Of a DNA stretch of 64,000 nt, positions 8,151 through 15,667 are shown in pieces. The notes under the pieces are model-generated. The model was not told where the DNA came from and ran no database searches. It saw nothing but the letters and a program-made list of their open reading frames with translations. Position 1 is the first letter of the stretch. Each line of letters starts with the position of its first letter. The translations under genes were made by a program, and so were the position numbers. The DNA comes from Franconibacter helveticus LMG 23732 (lineage in GTDB: Bacteria; Pseudomonadota; Gammaproteobacteria; Enterobacterales; Enterobacteriaceae): the NCBI RefSeq assembly GCF_000463115.2, contig NZ_AWFX01000049.1:319719-383718 (forward strand). Direction: 5' to 3'.

Positions 8151-9146
8151 ATGGAATTAACGCAACACCAGGCCGACGCCTTCGCCCGGATGCCCTTGAC
8201 CTATTTGCGTCAGGAATACCCCAATCACATTATGCATTTGCTGAATGATGATGGCGACGTGCTGCCGCCCCGCGAACTTCACCCCATTTTTTATGGCTGC
8301 TTTGACTGGCACTCCGCCGTACATGGCTACTGGCTGCTGCTGCGCTGCCTGCGGATCTACCCGGAACTGCCGTGTCGCGACGAGATTATCGCCCTGTTTG
8401 ATGCGCATTTTACTGATGAGAAAGTCGCACAGGAGCTGGCCTATTTTACCGCGCCGTTCCGCGCTTCGTTTGAGCGCCCCTATGGCTACGGCTGGCTGCT
8501 GGCGCTGGCGCAAGAGCTGAACCAGTCTGCTTTGCCGCAGGCGGCGCGCTGGCATAAGACCCTTGAACCGTTGACGCAGGATATTCGCGCAAGGCTTGTG
8601 GATTACCTCAGCAAGCTGACCTATCCCATCCGCGTGGGCACGCACTACAACACCGCTTTCGCGCTGGCCCTGGGGCTGGATTATGCCCGCGCGCTAAAAG
8701 ATAACGCCCTTGAGCAGGCGATTCTTAATGCGGCGAACCGCTTTTATCTCAACGATACAAACTACCCTGCGCACTACGAGCCGGGCGGCGATGAGTATAT
8801 TTCGGGCGCGCTGACGGAAGCGTTATTAATGAGCAAGACGGCAGAGGATTTCCCGGCCTGGTTTGATGCTTTCCTGCCAGAGGTCGCTTCGGTTTCCGCT
8901 TTGCTGCATCCGGCGCAGGTCAGCGATCGCACCGACCCGAAAATCGCGCATCTTGACGGCCTGAACCTTAGCCGGGCGTGGTGCATGAAGCATATTGCCC
9001 GCGCATTGCCGGAAAACCACGCGGCGCAGGCGCCGTTAAAAGAGGCAGTGGCGCGTCATCTGTCGGCAAGCGTAGAGCATGTCGTGGGCAGCCACTACAG
9101 CGGCGGACACTGGCTGGCAAGCTTCGCGCTCCTGGCGCTGGAATAA
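8151..9146 (+). CDS. DUF2891 protein of unknown function
   Basis: A 331-residue soluble protein of the DUF2891 family with no signal peptide. It looks all-helical and repeated, like an alpha/alpha toroid. Conserved His and acidic motifs recur at helix ends: CFDWHSAVHG (50-59), YGYGW (111-115), HYNT (165-168), HYEPGGDEYISG (208-219), HLDGLNLSRAW (268-277) and HYSGGHW (315-321). Such a pattern suggests an enzyme active site lined by His, Asp, Glu and Trp. It is third in the operon with DUF969 and DUF979 (AAGGAG ribosome site). Its substrate is unknown; a role linked to pyroglutamyl compounds is only inference. Confidence 0.75.
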   Translation: MELTQHQADAFARMPLTYLRQEYPNHIMHLLNDDGDVLPPRELHPIFYGCFDWHSAVHGYWLLLRCLRIYPELPCRDEIIALFDAHFTDEKVAQELAYFTAPFRASFERPYGYGWLLALAQELNQSALPQAARWHKTLEPLTQDIRARLVDYLSKLTYPIRVGTHYNTAFALALGLDYARALKDNALEQAILNAANRFYLNDTNYPAHYEPGGDEYISGALTEALLMSKTAEDFPAWFDAFLPEVASVSALLHPAQVSDRTDPKIAHLDGLNLSRAWCMKHIARALPENHAAQAPLKEAVARHLSASVEHVVGSHYSGGHWLASFALLALE

Positions 9147-9154
9147 TGTCCTGT

Positions 9155-9183
9155 ACCGCCGTCTTTGTACGGCGGTTTTTTTT
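9155..9183 (+). terminator. Rho-independent terminator of the DUF969-DUF2891 operon
   Basis: A perfect 8-bp stem (9155-9162 with 9169-9176) with a 6-base loop is followed by a run of eight T bases counting the last stem base. It starts 8 bases after the DUF2891 stop codon. Confidence 0.85.
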
Positions 9184-9307
9184 GGCCAGATGCTGAGACG
9201 GCGTTAGCTGCTAAGCACGGGCTGCGTTTTACGGCTAAGGTTACTCTTCACAACGAAACCGTAAAACAAAGGGCCGGTTTACAGGCCGCAAAAGAAAAGG
9301 ATGAAGC

Positions 9308-10099
9308 ATGCCGGAAGGGCCGGAAATTCGCCGCGCGGCGGATAAGCTTGAGCAAGCCGTAGCAGGTAAACCGTTAACGCACGTCTGGTTTGCCTTTCCT
9401 GAACTGAAAGCTTTCGAACAGACCCTGGTGGGCGAGCGTGTCGAGCGTCTGGAAACCCGGGGAAAGGCGCTGCTGACCCATTTCTCAAATGGACTCACCC
9501 TTTACAGCCACAACCAGCTCTATGGCGTCTGGCGCGTCGTGAAAGCGGGCGAAATTCCCCAGACCACCCGGAGTTTGCGCGTGCGGCTGGAGACGGCAGA
9601 GGCCGCCGTGCTGCTGTACAGCGCCTCGGATATAGAAATGCTGAACGCCGACGGCGTGGCGGCGCACGCTTTTTTGCAGCGGGTCGGGCCGGACGTGCTG
9701 GATATGTCGCTAACCGTGCAAACGGTGAAAGCACGCCTGCTGAGCCCGCGATTTCGCCGCCGCCAGTTCAGCGGCTTGCTGCTCGACCAGGCGTTTCTGG
9801 CGGGGCTTGGCAACTATTTGCGGGTTGAGATCCTCTGGCAGGCGCAGCTTTCGCCACGACATAAAGCCGCCGAACTGAGCGAGGCGCAGCTCGATGCGCT
9901 CGCCGAAGCCTGTCTCGCCATCCCTCGTCTCTCTTACCAGACGCGCGGGCAGGTGGATGAAAACAAACACCACGGCGCGCTGTTCCGCTTTGAAGTGTTT
10001 CACCGCGCCGGGAAAAAATGCCGGCGCTGCGGCGGTATCATTGAAAAAACAACGCTTTCTTCCCGGCCTTTTTACTGGTGCCCGGCGTGCCAGCAGTAA
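9308..10099 (+). CDS. nei: Endonuclease VIII (DNA glycosylase/AP lyase)
   Basis: Endonuclease VIII, 263 residues as in E. coli. It removes oxidised pyrimidines from DNA and cleaves the resulting abasic site. The catalytic Pro2 and Glu3 follow the initiator Met ([12 protein letters not shown]), Lys53 is present in [10 protein letters not shown], and the C-terminal zinc finger has Cys238, Cys241, Cys258 and Cys261. The central [12 protein letters not shown] helix-two-turn-helix is intact. In E. coli abrB and a fimbrial cluster separate nei from gltA; here the two genes converge on one shared terminator. Confidence 0.97.
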   Translation: MPEGPEIRRAADKLEQAVAGKPLTHVWFAFPELKAFEQTLVGERVERLETRGKALLTHFSNGLTLYSHNQLYGVWRVVKAGEIPQTTRSLRVRLETAEAAVLLYSASDIEMLNADGVAAHAFLQRVGPDVLDMSLTVQTVKARLLSPRFRRRQFSGLLLDQAFLAGLGNYLRVEILWQAQLSPRHKAAELSEAQLDALAEACLAIPRLSYQTRGQVDENKHHGALFRFEVFHRAGKKCRRCGGIIEKTTLSSRPFYWCPACQQ

Positions 10100-10111
10100 A
10101 ACCGCAGGCAT

Positions 10112-10140
10112 AAAAAAACGCGCCCGGAAGCGCGTTTTTT
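10112..10140. terminator. Bidirectional terminator between nei and gltA
   Basis: A 6-bp GC stem (10118-10123 with 10130-10135) is flanked by an A run on the left and a T run on the right, so it can stop both nei (+) and gltA (-). Confidence 0.88.
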
Positions 10141-10155
10141 ACTACATCACCAGGA

Positions 10156-11442
10156 TTAATGCTTTTCCAGGTCCGATTTGAAATCACGCTGCGTGTAGCC
10201 AGTGTAAAGCTGACGCGGACGCGCAATTTTCATGCCTTCGCTGTGCATTTCGTTCCAGTGGGCGATCCAGCCTACGGTACGCGCCATGGCGAAGATAACG
10301 GTGAACATGGAAGAGGGGATGCCCATCGCTTTCAGAATGATACCGGAGTAGAAGTCTACGTTCGGGTAAAGTTTCTTCTCGATAAAGTACGGGTCGTTCA
10401 GCGCGATGTTTTCCAGCTCCATCGCCACTTCCAGCAGGTCATCTTTGGTGCCCAGCTCTTTCAGCACTTCGTGACAGGTTTCGCGCATCACGGTGGCGCG
10501 CGGGTCGTAGTTTTTGTAAACACGGTGACCAAAGCCCATCAGGCGGAAAGAGTCGTTTTTGTCTTTCGCACGACGGACGAATTCCGGAATGTGCTCTACG
10601 GAGCTGATCTCTTCCAGCATTTTTAACGCCGCTTCGTTGGCGCCGCCGTGCGCCGGTCCCCACAGGGAGGCAATACCCGCCGCGATGCAGGCGAACGGGT
10701 TCGCGCCGGAGGAGCCCGCAGTACGCACCGTGGAGGTGGAGGCGTTCTGCTCATGGTCCGCGTGCAGGATCAGGATGCGATCCATAGCGCGCTCCAGCAC
10801 CGGGTTGACCTCGTAAGGCTCGCACGGGGTGGAGAACATCATGTTCAGGAAGTTGCCGGCGTAAGAAAGGTCGTTACGCGGGTACACGAACGGCTGGCCG
10901 ATAGAGTATTTGTAACACATCGCCGCCATAGTAGGCATTTTGGAGAGCAGGCGGAACGCGGCAATCTCGCGGTGACGCGGATTATTGACGTCCAGCGAGT
11001 CATGGTAAAACGCCGCCAGCGCGCCGGTCACGCCGCACATCACCGCCATCGGGTGGGAATCGCGACGGAAGCCGTGGAACAGACGCGTGATCTGCTCGTG
11101 GATCATGGTATGGCGGGTTACTGTGGTTTTGAACTCATCATACTGTTCCTGCGTCGGTTTTTCGCCGTAGAGCAGAATGTAGCAAACTTCGAGGTAATTC
11201 GATTCGGTGGCCAGCTGGTCGATGGGAAAACCGCGATGGAGCAGGATACCTTCGTCACCATCGATAAAGGTGATTTTCGATTCGCAAGATGCGGTAGAGG
11301 TAAAACCAGGGTCGAAAGTAAAAACACCTTTAGAACCAAGACTACGGATATCAATTACATCCTGACCGAGCGTGCCCTGTAGCACATCCAGTTCAATAGC
11401 AGAATCACCGTTGTAAGTGATATTTGCCTTTTTGTCAGCCAT
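10156..11442 (-). CDS. gltA: Citrate synthase (type II, NADH-sensitive)
   Basis: Condenses acetyl-CoA and oxaloacetate to citrate, the entry step of the TCA cycle. 428 residues; E. coli has 427 and is nearly identical until the last ten residues, where this protein ends [13 protein letters not shown]. The catalytic histidine motif [12 protein letters not shown] and the [23 protein letters not shown] segment are intact. It is an allosteric hexamer in the cytoplasm. Transcribed away from sdhCDAB across a 654-bp control region; a good sigma-70 promoter lies about 220 bp upstream of the start codon. Confidence 0.98.
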   Translation of the reverse strand: MADKKANITYNGDSAIELDVLQGTLGQDVIDIRSLGSKGVFTFDPGFTSTASCESKITFIDGDEGILLHRGFPIDQLATESNYLEVCYILLYGEKPTQEQYDEFKTTVTRHTMIHEQITRLFHGFRRDSHPMAVMCGVTGALAAFYHDSLDVNNPRHREIAAFRLLSKMPTMAAMCYKYSIGQPFVYPRNDLSYAGNFLNMMFSTPCEPYEVNPVLERAMDRILILHADHEQNASTSTVRTAGSSGANPFACIAAGIASLWGPAHGGANEAALKMLEEISSVEHIPEFVRRAKDKNDSFRLMGFGHRVYKNYDPRATVMRETCHEVLKELGTKDDLLEVAMELENIALNDPYFIEKKLYPNVDFYSGIILKAMGIPSSMFTVIFAMARTVGWIAHWNEMHSEGMKIARPRQLYTGYTQRDFKSDLEKH

Positions 11443-11663
11443 TTACGGTCTCCTTAGCGCCTTATTTGCTTAAGACTCCTAACAACTTTTTTACATTCAC
11501 AGTCAGGGAGAATATTGCCAGTTTGTTGTAGGGCGCGCAGCTCTGTGTGAGGAGGAAACCAGGGTACAGAGCGATGGGCGGCTTGCAGGCAACTATTCAG
11601 AACCCGGTGAAACTACCGCAAATCAGCGTGTTAGCAGTCGGGATTCTTTAAATCTGAGTATCA

Positions 11664-11692
11664 CTAATACCGGGCTAAATAAATTCGGTCAA
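11664..11692 (-). promoter_or_regulatory. gltA promoter
   Basis: On the minus strand TTGACC (11687-11692), a 17-base spacer and TATTAG (11664-11669) form a good sigma-70 promoter directed at gltA. The 5' untranslated leader would be about 215 bases. Confidence 0.6.
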
Positions 11693-11841
11693 TAGCACTA
11701 CACTGTTACATAACTTATTGTCAGCAGAAAGTGTAGTGCCATAACTTTTGCGAATTATATGCCTTTTCTGGTGATGTTTGTAACAATTTTGTTTAACATT
11801 TGTCAAATCAGATGATTAAAAATTAAAATTATGTTGTTATC

Positions 11842-11855
11842 GTGATCCTGGTCAC
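11842..11855. promoter_or_regulatory. CRP-like site upstream of sdhC
   Basis: GTGA, six bases, TCAC: both core half-sites of the CRP consensus are perfect. Its centre lies about 80 bp before the predicted sdhC transcription start. CRP activation of sdh in E. coli is established; this particular site is read from the sequence. Confidence 0.5.
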
Positions 11856-11893
11856 TGTTCAGACCAAAAGCGGCCAAAGTATTTGTATGTTAA

Positions 11894-11922
11894 TTGTAAT
11901 GATATTGTGAACATCCTATACT
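11894..11922 (+). promoter_or_regulatory. sdhC promoter
   Basis: TTGTAA (11894-11899), a 17-base spacer and TATACT (11917-11922) give a near-consensus sigma-70 promoter for sdhCDAB-sucABCD. The transcript would start near 11929, leaving a leader of about 168 bases, where E. coli sdhC is controlled by small RNAs. Confidence 0.7.
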
Positions 11923-12096
11923 GCCGCCAGGTCTCCGGAACACCCTGCCACCGCGAGCCACCCAGCGTAGTAACCCTTCGTTTAACACTGGAAGCAGTTG
12001 TTTTTGCATGACGCAGAGTTATAGAAAAGTGACGCTGTCTGACCCGCCTGCAGACCGGAGGAAGGAAACAATAAGAAAAGCATGTGGGCGCTATTC

Positions 12097-12486
12097 ATGA
12101 TAAAAAAGGTGAAAAAACAAAGACCTGTTAACCTGGATCTGACAACGATCCGGTTTCCTGTCACCGCGATTGCTTCTATCCTCCACCGCGTTTCCGGCGT
12201 GATCACGTTCGTCGCTGTCGGCATTCTGCTCTGGTTGCTTGGGCTCTCGCTCTCTTCTCAGGAAGGCTTCCTGGCCGCGTCCGATATCATGGACAGCTTC
12301 TTCGTTAAATTCATTCTCTGGGGCATCCTGACCGCGCTGGCTTACCACGTGGTAGTAGGCATTCGCCACATGCTGATGGACTTTAACTACCTGGAAGAAA
12401 CCTTCGCCGCGGGCCAGCGCTCTGCGCGCGTCGCTTTTGGTATCACTGTCGTGCTTTCAATTCTCGCAGGAGTCCTCGTATGGTAA
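12097..12486 (+). CDS. sdhC: Succinate dehydrogenase cytochrome b556 subunit SdhC
   Basis: Membrane anchor subunit of respiratory complex II. 129 residues as in E. coli, three transmembrane helices, and the haem ligand His84 in [11 protein letters not shown] falls at the E. coli number, supporting this start. An in-frame ATG at 12082 would add five residues (MWALF) and cannot be excluded; neither ATG has a strong ribosome site, the best match (GGAGGAAGG) being further upstream. The last 7 bases overlap sdhD. First gene of sdhCDAB-sucABCD. Confidence 0.95.
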   Translation: MIKKVKKQRPVNLDLTTIRFPVTAIASILHRVSGVITFVAVGILLWLLGLSLSSQEGFLAASDIMDSFFVKFILWGILTALAYHVVVGIRHMLMDFNYLEETFAAGQRSARVAFGITVVLSILAGVLVW

Positions 12487-12827
12487 GCAACGCCTCCGCA
12501 TTGGGACGCAATGGCGTACATGACTTCATCCTCGTTCGCGCTACTGCTATCGTTATTACGCTCTACATCATTTATATGATTGGTTTTTTCGCCATGAACG
12601 GCGATCTGACCTATGAAGTCTGGAGCGGCTTCTTCTCTTCCACCTTCACCAAAGTTTTTACCCTGCTCACGCTTATCTCCATTCTGGTCCATACGTGGAT
12701 TGGCATGTGGCAGGTGTTAACGGACTACGTTAAATCGCTGGCTCTTCGTCTGTTTTTGCAACTGGCTATCGTGGTTGCGCTGGCGGTTTACGTCATTTAT
12801 GGATTCGTTGTGGTGTGGGGTGTGTAA
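12480..12827 (+). CDS. sdhD: Succinate dehydrogenase membrane anchor SdhD
   Basis: Second membrane anchor of complex II, 115 residues as in E. coli, three transmembrane helices. His71 ([10 protein letters not shown]) and Tyr83 (quinone-site residue in E. coli) are conserved. With SdhC it binds haem b and ubiquinone. It starts inside sdhC and shares one base with the sdhA start, so all four subunits are tightly coupled. Confidence 0.96.
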   Translation: MVSNASALGRNGVHDFILVRATAIVITLYIIYMIGFFAMNGDLTYEVWSGFFSSTFTKVFTLLTLISILVHTWIGMWQVLTDYVKSLALRLFLQLAIVVALAVYVIYGFVVVWGV

Positions 12828-14593
12828 TGAATTTACCAGTCAGAGAATTTGATGCTGTTGTGATTGGCGCAGGCGGCGCAGGTATGCGCGCGGCGCTGCA
12901 AATTTCCCAGAGCGGCCAGACGTGCGCGCTGCTCTCTAAAGTTTTTCCAACCCGTTCGCACACCGTTTCCGCCCAGGGCGGCATTACCGTAGCGCTCGGC
13001 AATTCCCATGAAGATAACTGGGAATGGCATATGTACGACACGGTAAAAGGTTCCGACTACATCGGCGACCAGGATGCTATCGAATATATGTGTAAAACCG
13101 GCCCGGAAGCGATTCTGGAGCTGGAACACATGGGGCTGCCGTTTTCCCGTCTGGATGACGGCCGTATTTACCAGCGCCCGTTCGGCGGCCAGTCTAAAAA
13201 CTTCGGCGGCGAACAGGCTGCGCGCACCGCGGCGGCGGCGGACCGTACCGGCCACGCGCTGCTTCATACCCTTTATCAGCAGAACCTGAAAAACCACACC
13301 ACGATTTTCTCTGAGTGGTACGCCCTTGATCTGGTGAAAAACCAGGATGGCGCGGTGGTGGGCTGTACTGCGCTGTGCATTGAAACCGGCGAAGTGGTCT
13401 ACTTTAAAGCTCGCGCGACGGTGCTGGCCACTGGCGGCGCAGGGCGTATTTACCAGTCCACTACCAATGCGCACATCAACACGGGCGACGGCGTTGGCAT
13501 GGCGCTGCGCGCGGGCGTACCGGTGCAGGACATGGAGATGTGGCAGTTCCACCCGACGGGTATCGCAGGCGCAGGCGTTCTGGTAACGGAAGGCTGCCGT
13601 GGCGAAGGCGGTTATCTGCTGAACAAACACGGCGAGCGCTTTATGGAGCGTTACGCGCCGAACGCGAAAGATCTCGCGGGTCGCGACGTGGTTGCGCGCT
13701 CTATCATGATTGAAATCCGCGAAGGCCGCGGCTGCGACGGCCCGTGGGGCCCGCACGCCAAGCTGAAGCTCGACCATCTGGGCAAAGAGGTGCTGGAATC
13801 CCGTCTGCCGGGCATTCTGGAGCTTTCCCGCACCTTTGCGCACGTCGACCCGGTAAAAGAGCCTATCCCGGTTATCCCGACCTGCCATTACATGATGGGC
13901 GGCATTCCAACCAAAGTGACCGGTCAGGCGTTGACCGTTAACGCACAGGGTGAAGATGTGGTGATCCCGGGCCTGTTCGCCGTAGGTGAAATCGCCTGCG
14001 TATCGGTTCACGGCGCCAACCGCCTCGGCGGCAACTCGCTTCTCGACCTGGTGGTCTTTGGCCGCGCGGCGGGTCTGCATTTGCAGGAATCTATCGCCGA
14101 GCAGGGGCCGCTGCGCGATGCGAGCGACTCTGATGTGGAAATGTCACTTGAGCGTCTTAACCGCTGGAACAACAACCGCAACGGCGAAGATCCGGTGGAG
14201 ATTCGCAAAGCGCTTCAGGAGTGCATGCAGCACAACTTCTCCGTATTCCGCGAAGGCGATGCCATGGCGAAAGGGCTTGAGCAACTGAAAGTGATCCGCG
14301 AGCGCCTGAAAAACGCCCGTCTGGATGACACTTCCAGCGAGTTCAACACCCAGCGCGTGGAGTGCCTGGAGCTGGATAACCTGATGGAAACCGCTTACGC
14401 CACTGCCGTGTCCGCGAACTTCCGTACTGAAAGCCGTGGTGCCCATAGCCGCTTCGATTATCCGGATCGCGATGACGAAAACTGGCTGTGCCACTCTTTG
14501 TACCTTCCGCAAAGCGAATCCATGACCCGCCGCGAGGTGAACATGGAGCCGAAATTGCGTCCGGCGTTCCCGCCGAAAGTGCGTACTTATTAA
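12827..14593 (+). CDS. sdhA: Succinate dehydrogenase flavoprotein subunit SdhA
   Basis: Catalytic subunit that oxidises succinate to fumarate. 588 residues as in E. coli. The Rossmann FAD motif [13 protein letters not shown] sits at 11-23, His45 in [13 protein letters not shown] carries the covalent FAD, and the substrate and capping-domain motifs ([30 protein letters not shown]) are intact. The frame continues upstream to 12815 but the start at 12827 matches the family and shares one base with the sdhD stop. Confidence 0.98.
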   Translation: MNLPVREFDAVVIGAGGAGMRAALQISQSGQTCALLSKVFPTRSHTVSAQGGITVALGNSHEDNWEWHMYDTVKGSDYIGDQDAIEYMCKTGPEAILELEHMGLPFSRLDDGRIYQRPFGGQSKNFGGEQAARTAAAADRTGHALLHTLYQQNLKNHTTIFSEWYALDLVKNQDGAVVGCTALCIETGEVVYFKARATVLATGGAGRIYQSTTNAHINTGDGVGMALRAGVPVQDMEMWQFHPTGIAGAGVLVTEGCRGEGGYLLNKHGERFMERYAPNAKDLAGRDVVARSIMIEIREGRGCDGPWGPHAKLKLDHLGKEVLESRLPGILELSRTFAHVDPVKEPIPVIPTCHYMMGGIPTKVTGQALTVNAQGEDVVIPGLFAVGEIACVSVHGANRLGGNSLLDLVVFGRAAGLHLQESIAEQGPLRDASDSDVEMSLERLNRWNNNRNGEDPVEIRKALQECMQHNFSVFREGDAMAKGLEQLKVIRERLKNARLDDTSSEFNTQRVECLELDNLMETAYATAVSANFRTESRGAHSRFDYPDRDDENWLCHSLYLPQSESMTRREVNMEPKLRPAFPPKVRTY

Positions 14594-14609
14594 TTGCGGA
14601 GAGACGGTG

Positions 14610-15326
14610 ATGAAACTCGAATTTTCTATCTATCGCTATAACCCGGATGTCGACGACGCGCCGCGCATGCAGGATTACACCCTTGAGCAGGAAGAAGGGC
14701 GTGACATGATGCTGCTGGACGCCCTGATGCTGCTGAAAGAGAAGGACCCAAGCCTCTCTTTTCGCCGCTCATGCCGTGAAGGCGTTTGCGGCTCCGACGG
14801 CCTGAACATGAACGGCAAAAACGGTCTGGCTTGTATTACGCCCGTCTCGGCGCTGGGCGCAGGCAAACAGAAGATTGTTATCCGCCCGCTGCCTGGCCTG
14901 CCGGTTATTCGCGACCTCGTGGTGGACATGGGGCAATTCTATGCCCAATATGAGAAGATTAAGCCTTACCTGTTGAATAATGGGCAGAATCCGCCAGCGC
15001 GCGAACATCTTCAGACGCCGGATCAACGTGAGAAGCTCGACGGCCTGTACGAATGTATTCTGTGCGCCTGCTGTTCGACTTCCTGCCCGTCATTCTGGTG
15101 GAACCCGGATAAGTTTATTGGTCCGGCCGGGTTGCTGGCGGCGTACCGTTTCCTTATCGACAGCCGCGATACGGAAACCGACAACCGTCTGGATGGGTTG
15201 AGCGATGCTTTCAGCGTATTCCGCTGCCACAGCATCATGAACTGCGTCAGCGTATGTCCTAAAGGCCTGAACCCGACGCGCGCCATCGGTCATATCAAGT
15301 CAATGCTGCTACAGCGCAGCGCTTAA
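14610..15326 (+). CDS. sdhB: Succinate dehydrogenase iron-sulfur subunit SdhB
   Basis: Carries the [2Fe-2S], [4Fe-4S] and [3Fe-4S] clusters that pass electrons from SdhA to quinone. 238 residues as in E. coli. The plant-type cluster ligands are Cys55, Cys60, Asp63 and Cys75 (the Asp is normal for enterobacterial SdhB); the CILCACCSTSCP motif and a later CVSVCPKG hold the other clusters. ATG at 14610 gives the conserved MKLEFSIYRYNP; an in-frame GTG one codon earlier exists. RBS GCGGAGAGACG. Followed by a 341-bp gap before sucA. Confidence 0.97.
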   Translation: MKLEFSIYRYNPDVDDAPRMQDYTLEQEEGRDMMLLDALMLLKEKDPSLSFRRSCREGVCGSDGLNMNGKNGLACITPVSALGAGKQKIVIRPLPGLPVIRDLVVDMGQFYAQYEKIKPYLLNNGQNPPAREHLQTPDQREKLDGLYECILCACCSTSCPSFWWNPDKFIGPAGLLAAYRFLIDSRDTETDNRLDGLSDAFSVFRCHSIMNCVSVCPKGLNPTRAIGHIKSMLLQRSA

Positions 15327-15342
15327 CTGACCGAAATACGCC

Positions 15343-15360
15343 GGGAGCTTAGGCTCCCGG
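15343..15360 (+). other. Hairpin just after sdhB
   Basis: A perfect 7-bp GC-rich stem (15343-15349 with 15354-15360) with loop TTAG and no T run. Probably an RNA-processing or 3'-end stabilising element between the sdh and suc parts of the transcript rather than a terminator. Confidence 0.5.
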
Positions 15361-15378
15361 CAGTATAGAGAGTAAGCA

Positions 15379-15555
15379 GGAAACCTTTAAAAACCGCTAA
15401 TTGTATTAGCAGTAATCGATGCGTTCAGCGCGAGGCAAGGCGGCGACCGGGCGCATCCCCGGGAACATCGTCAACGATGTGACCGGGGTAAGCTCAGGCA
15501 GTCAATGCAGCCGCAGCCTGAAGGCGGAAGATTAATGGCAGTTTTTAAAGGTTCC
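15379..15555. repeat. Structured inverted-repeat element between sdhB and sucA
   Basis: A block of about 175 bp bounded by a perfect 13-bp inverted repeat (15382-15394 and 15541-15553). Inside are a hairpin with 6-bp stem (15396-15401 with 15405-15410) and a longer hairpin (15457-15488) made of a 6-bp GC stem, a symmetric GA/GA internal loop and a 6-bp stem closed by TCAA. The internal sequence recalls dispersed intergenic repeats I have seen in other enterobacterial genomes, but only one copy is visible here. It sits inside the sdh-suc transcription unit and must be transcribed through. Confidence 0.6.
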
Positions 15556-15667
15556 TTCGCGGGCCCCATGAAGAAGAGCTCGCAAGTGAACCCTGGGACG
15601 TGCGTCTTACCGCGTACGTTGTAGTTATCCACGGCGAAATAAGCATAATGATGCTTAAGGGATCACG

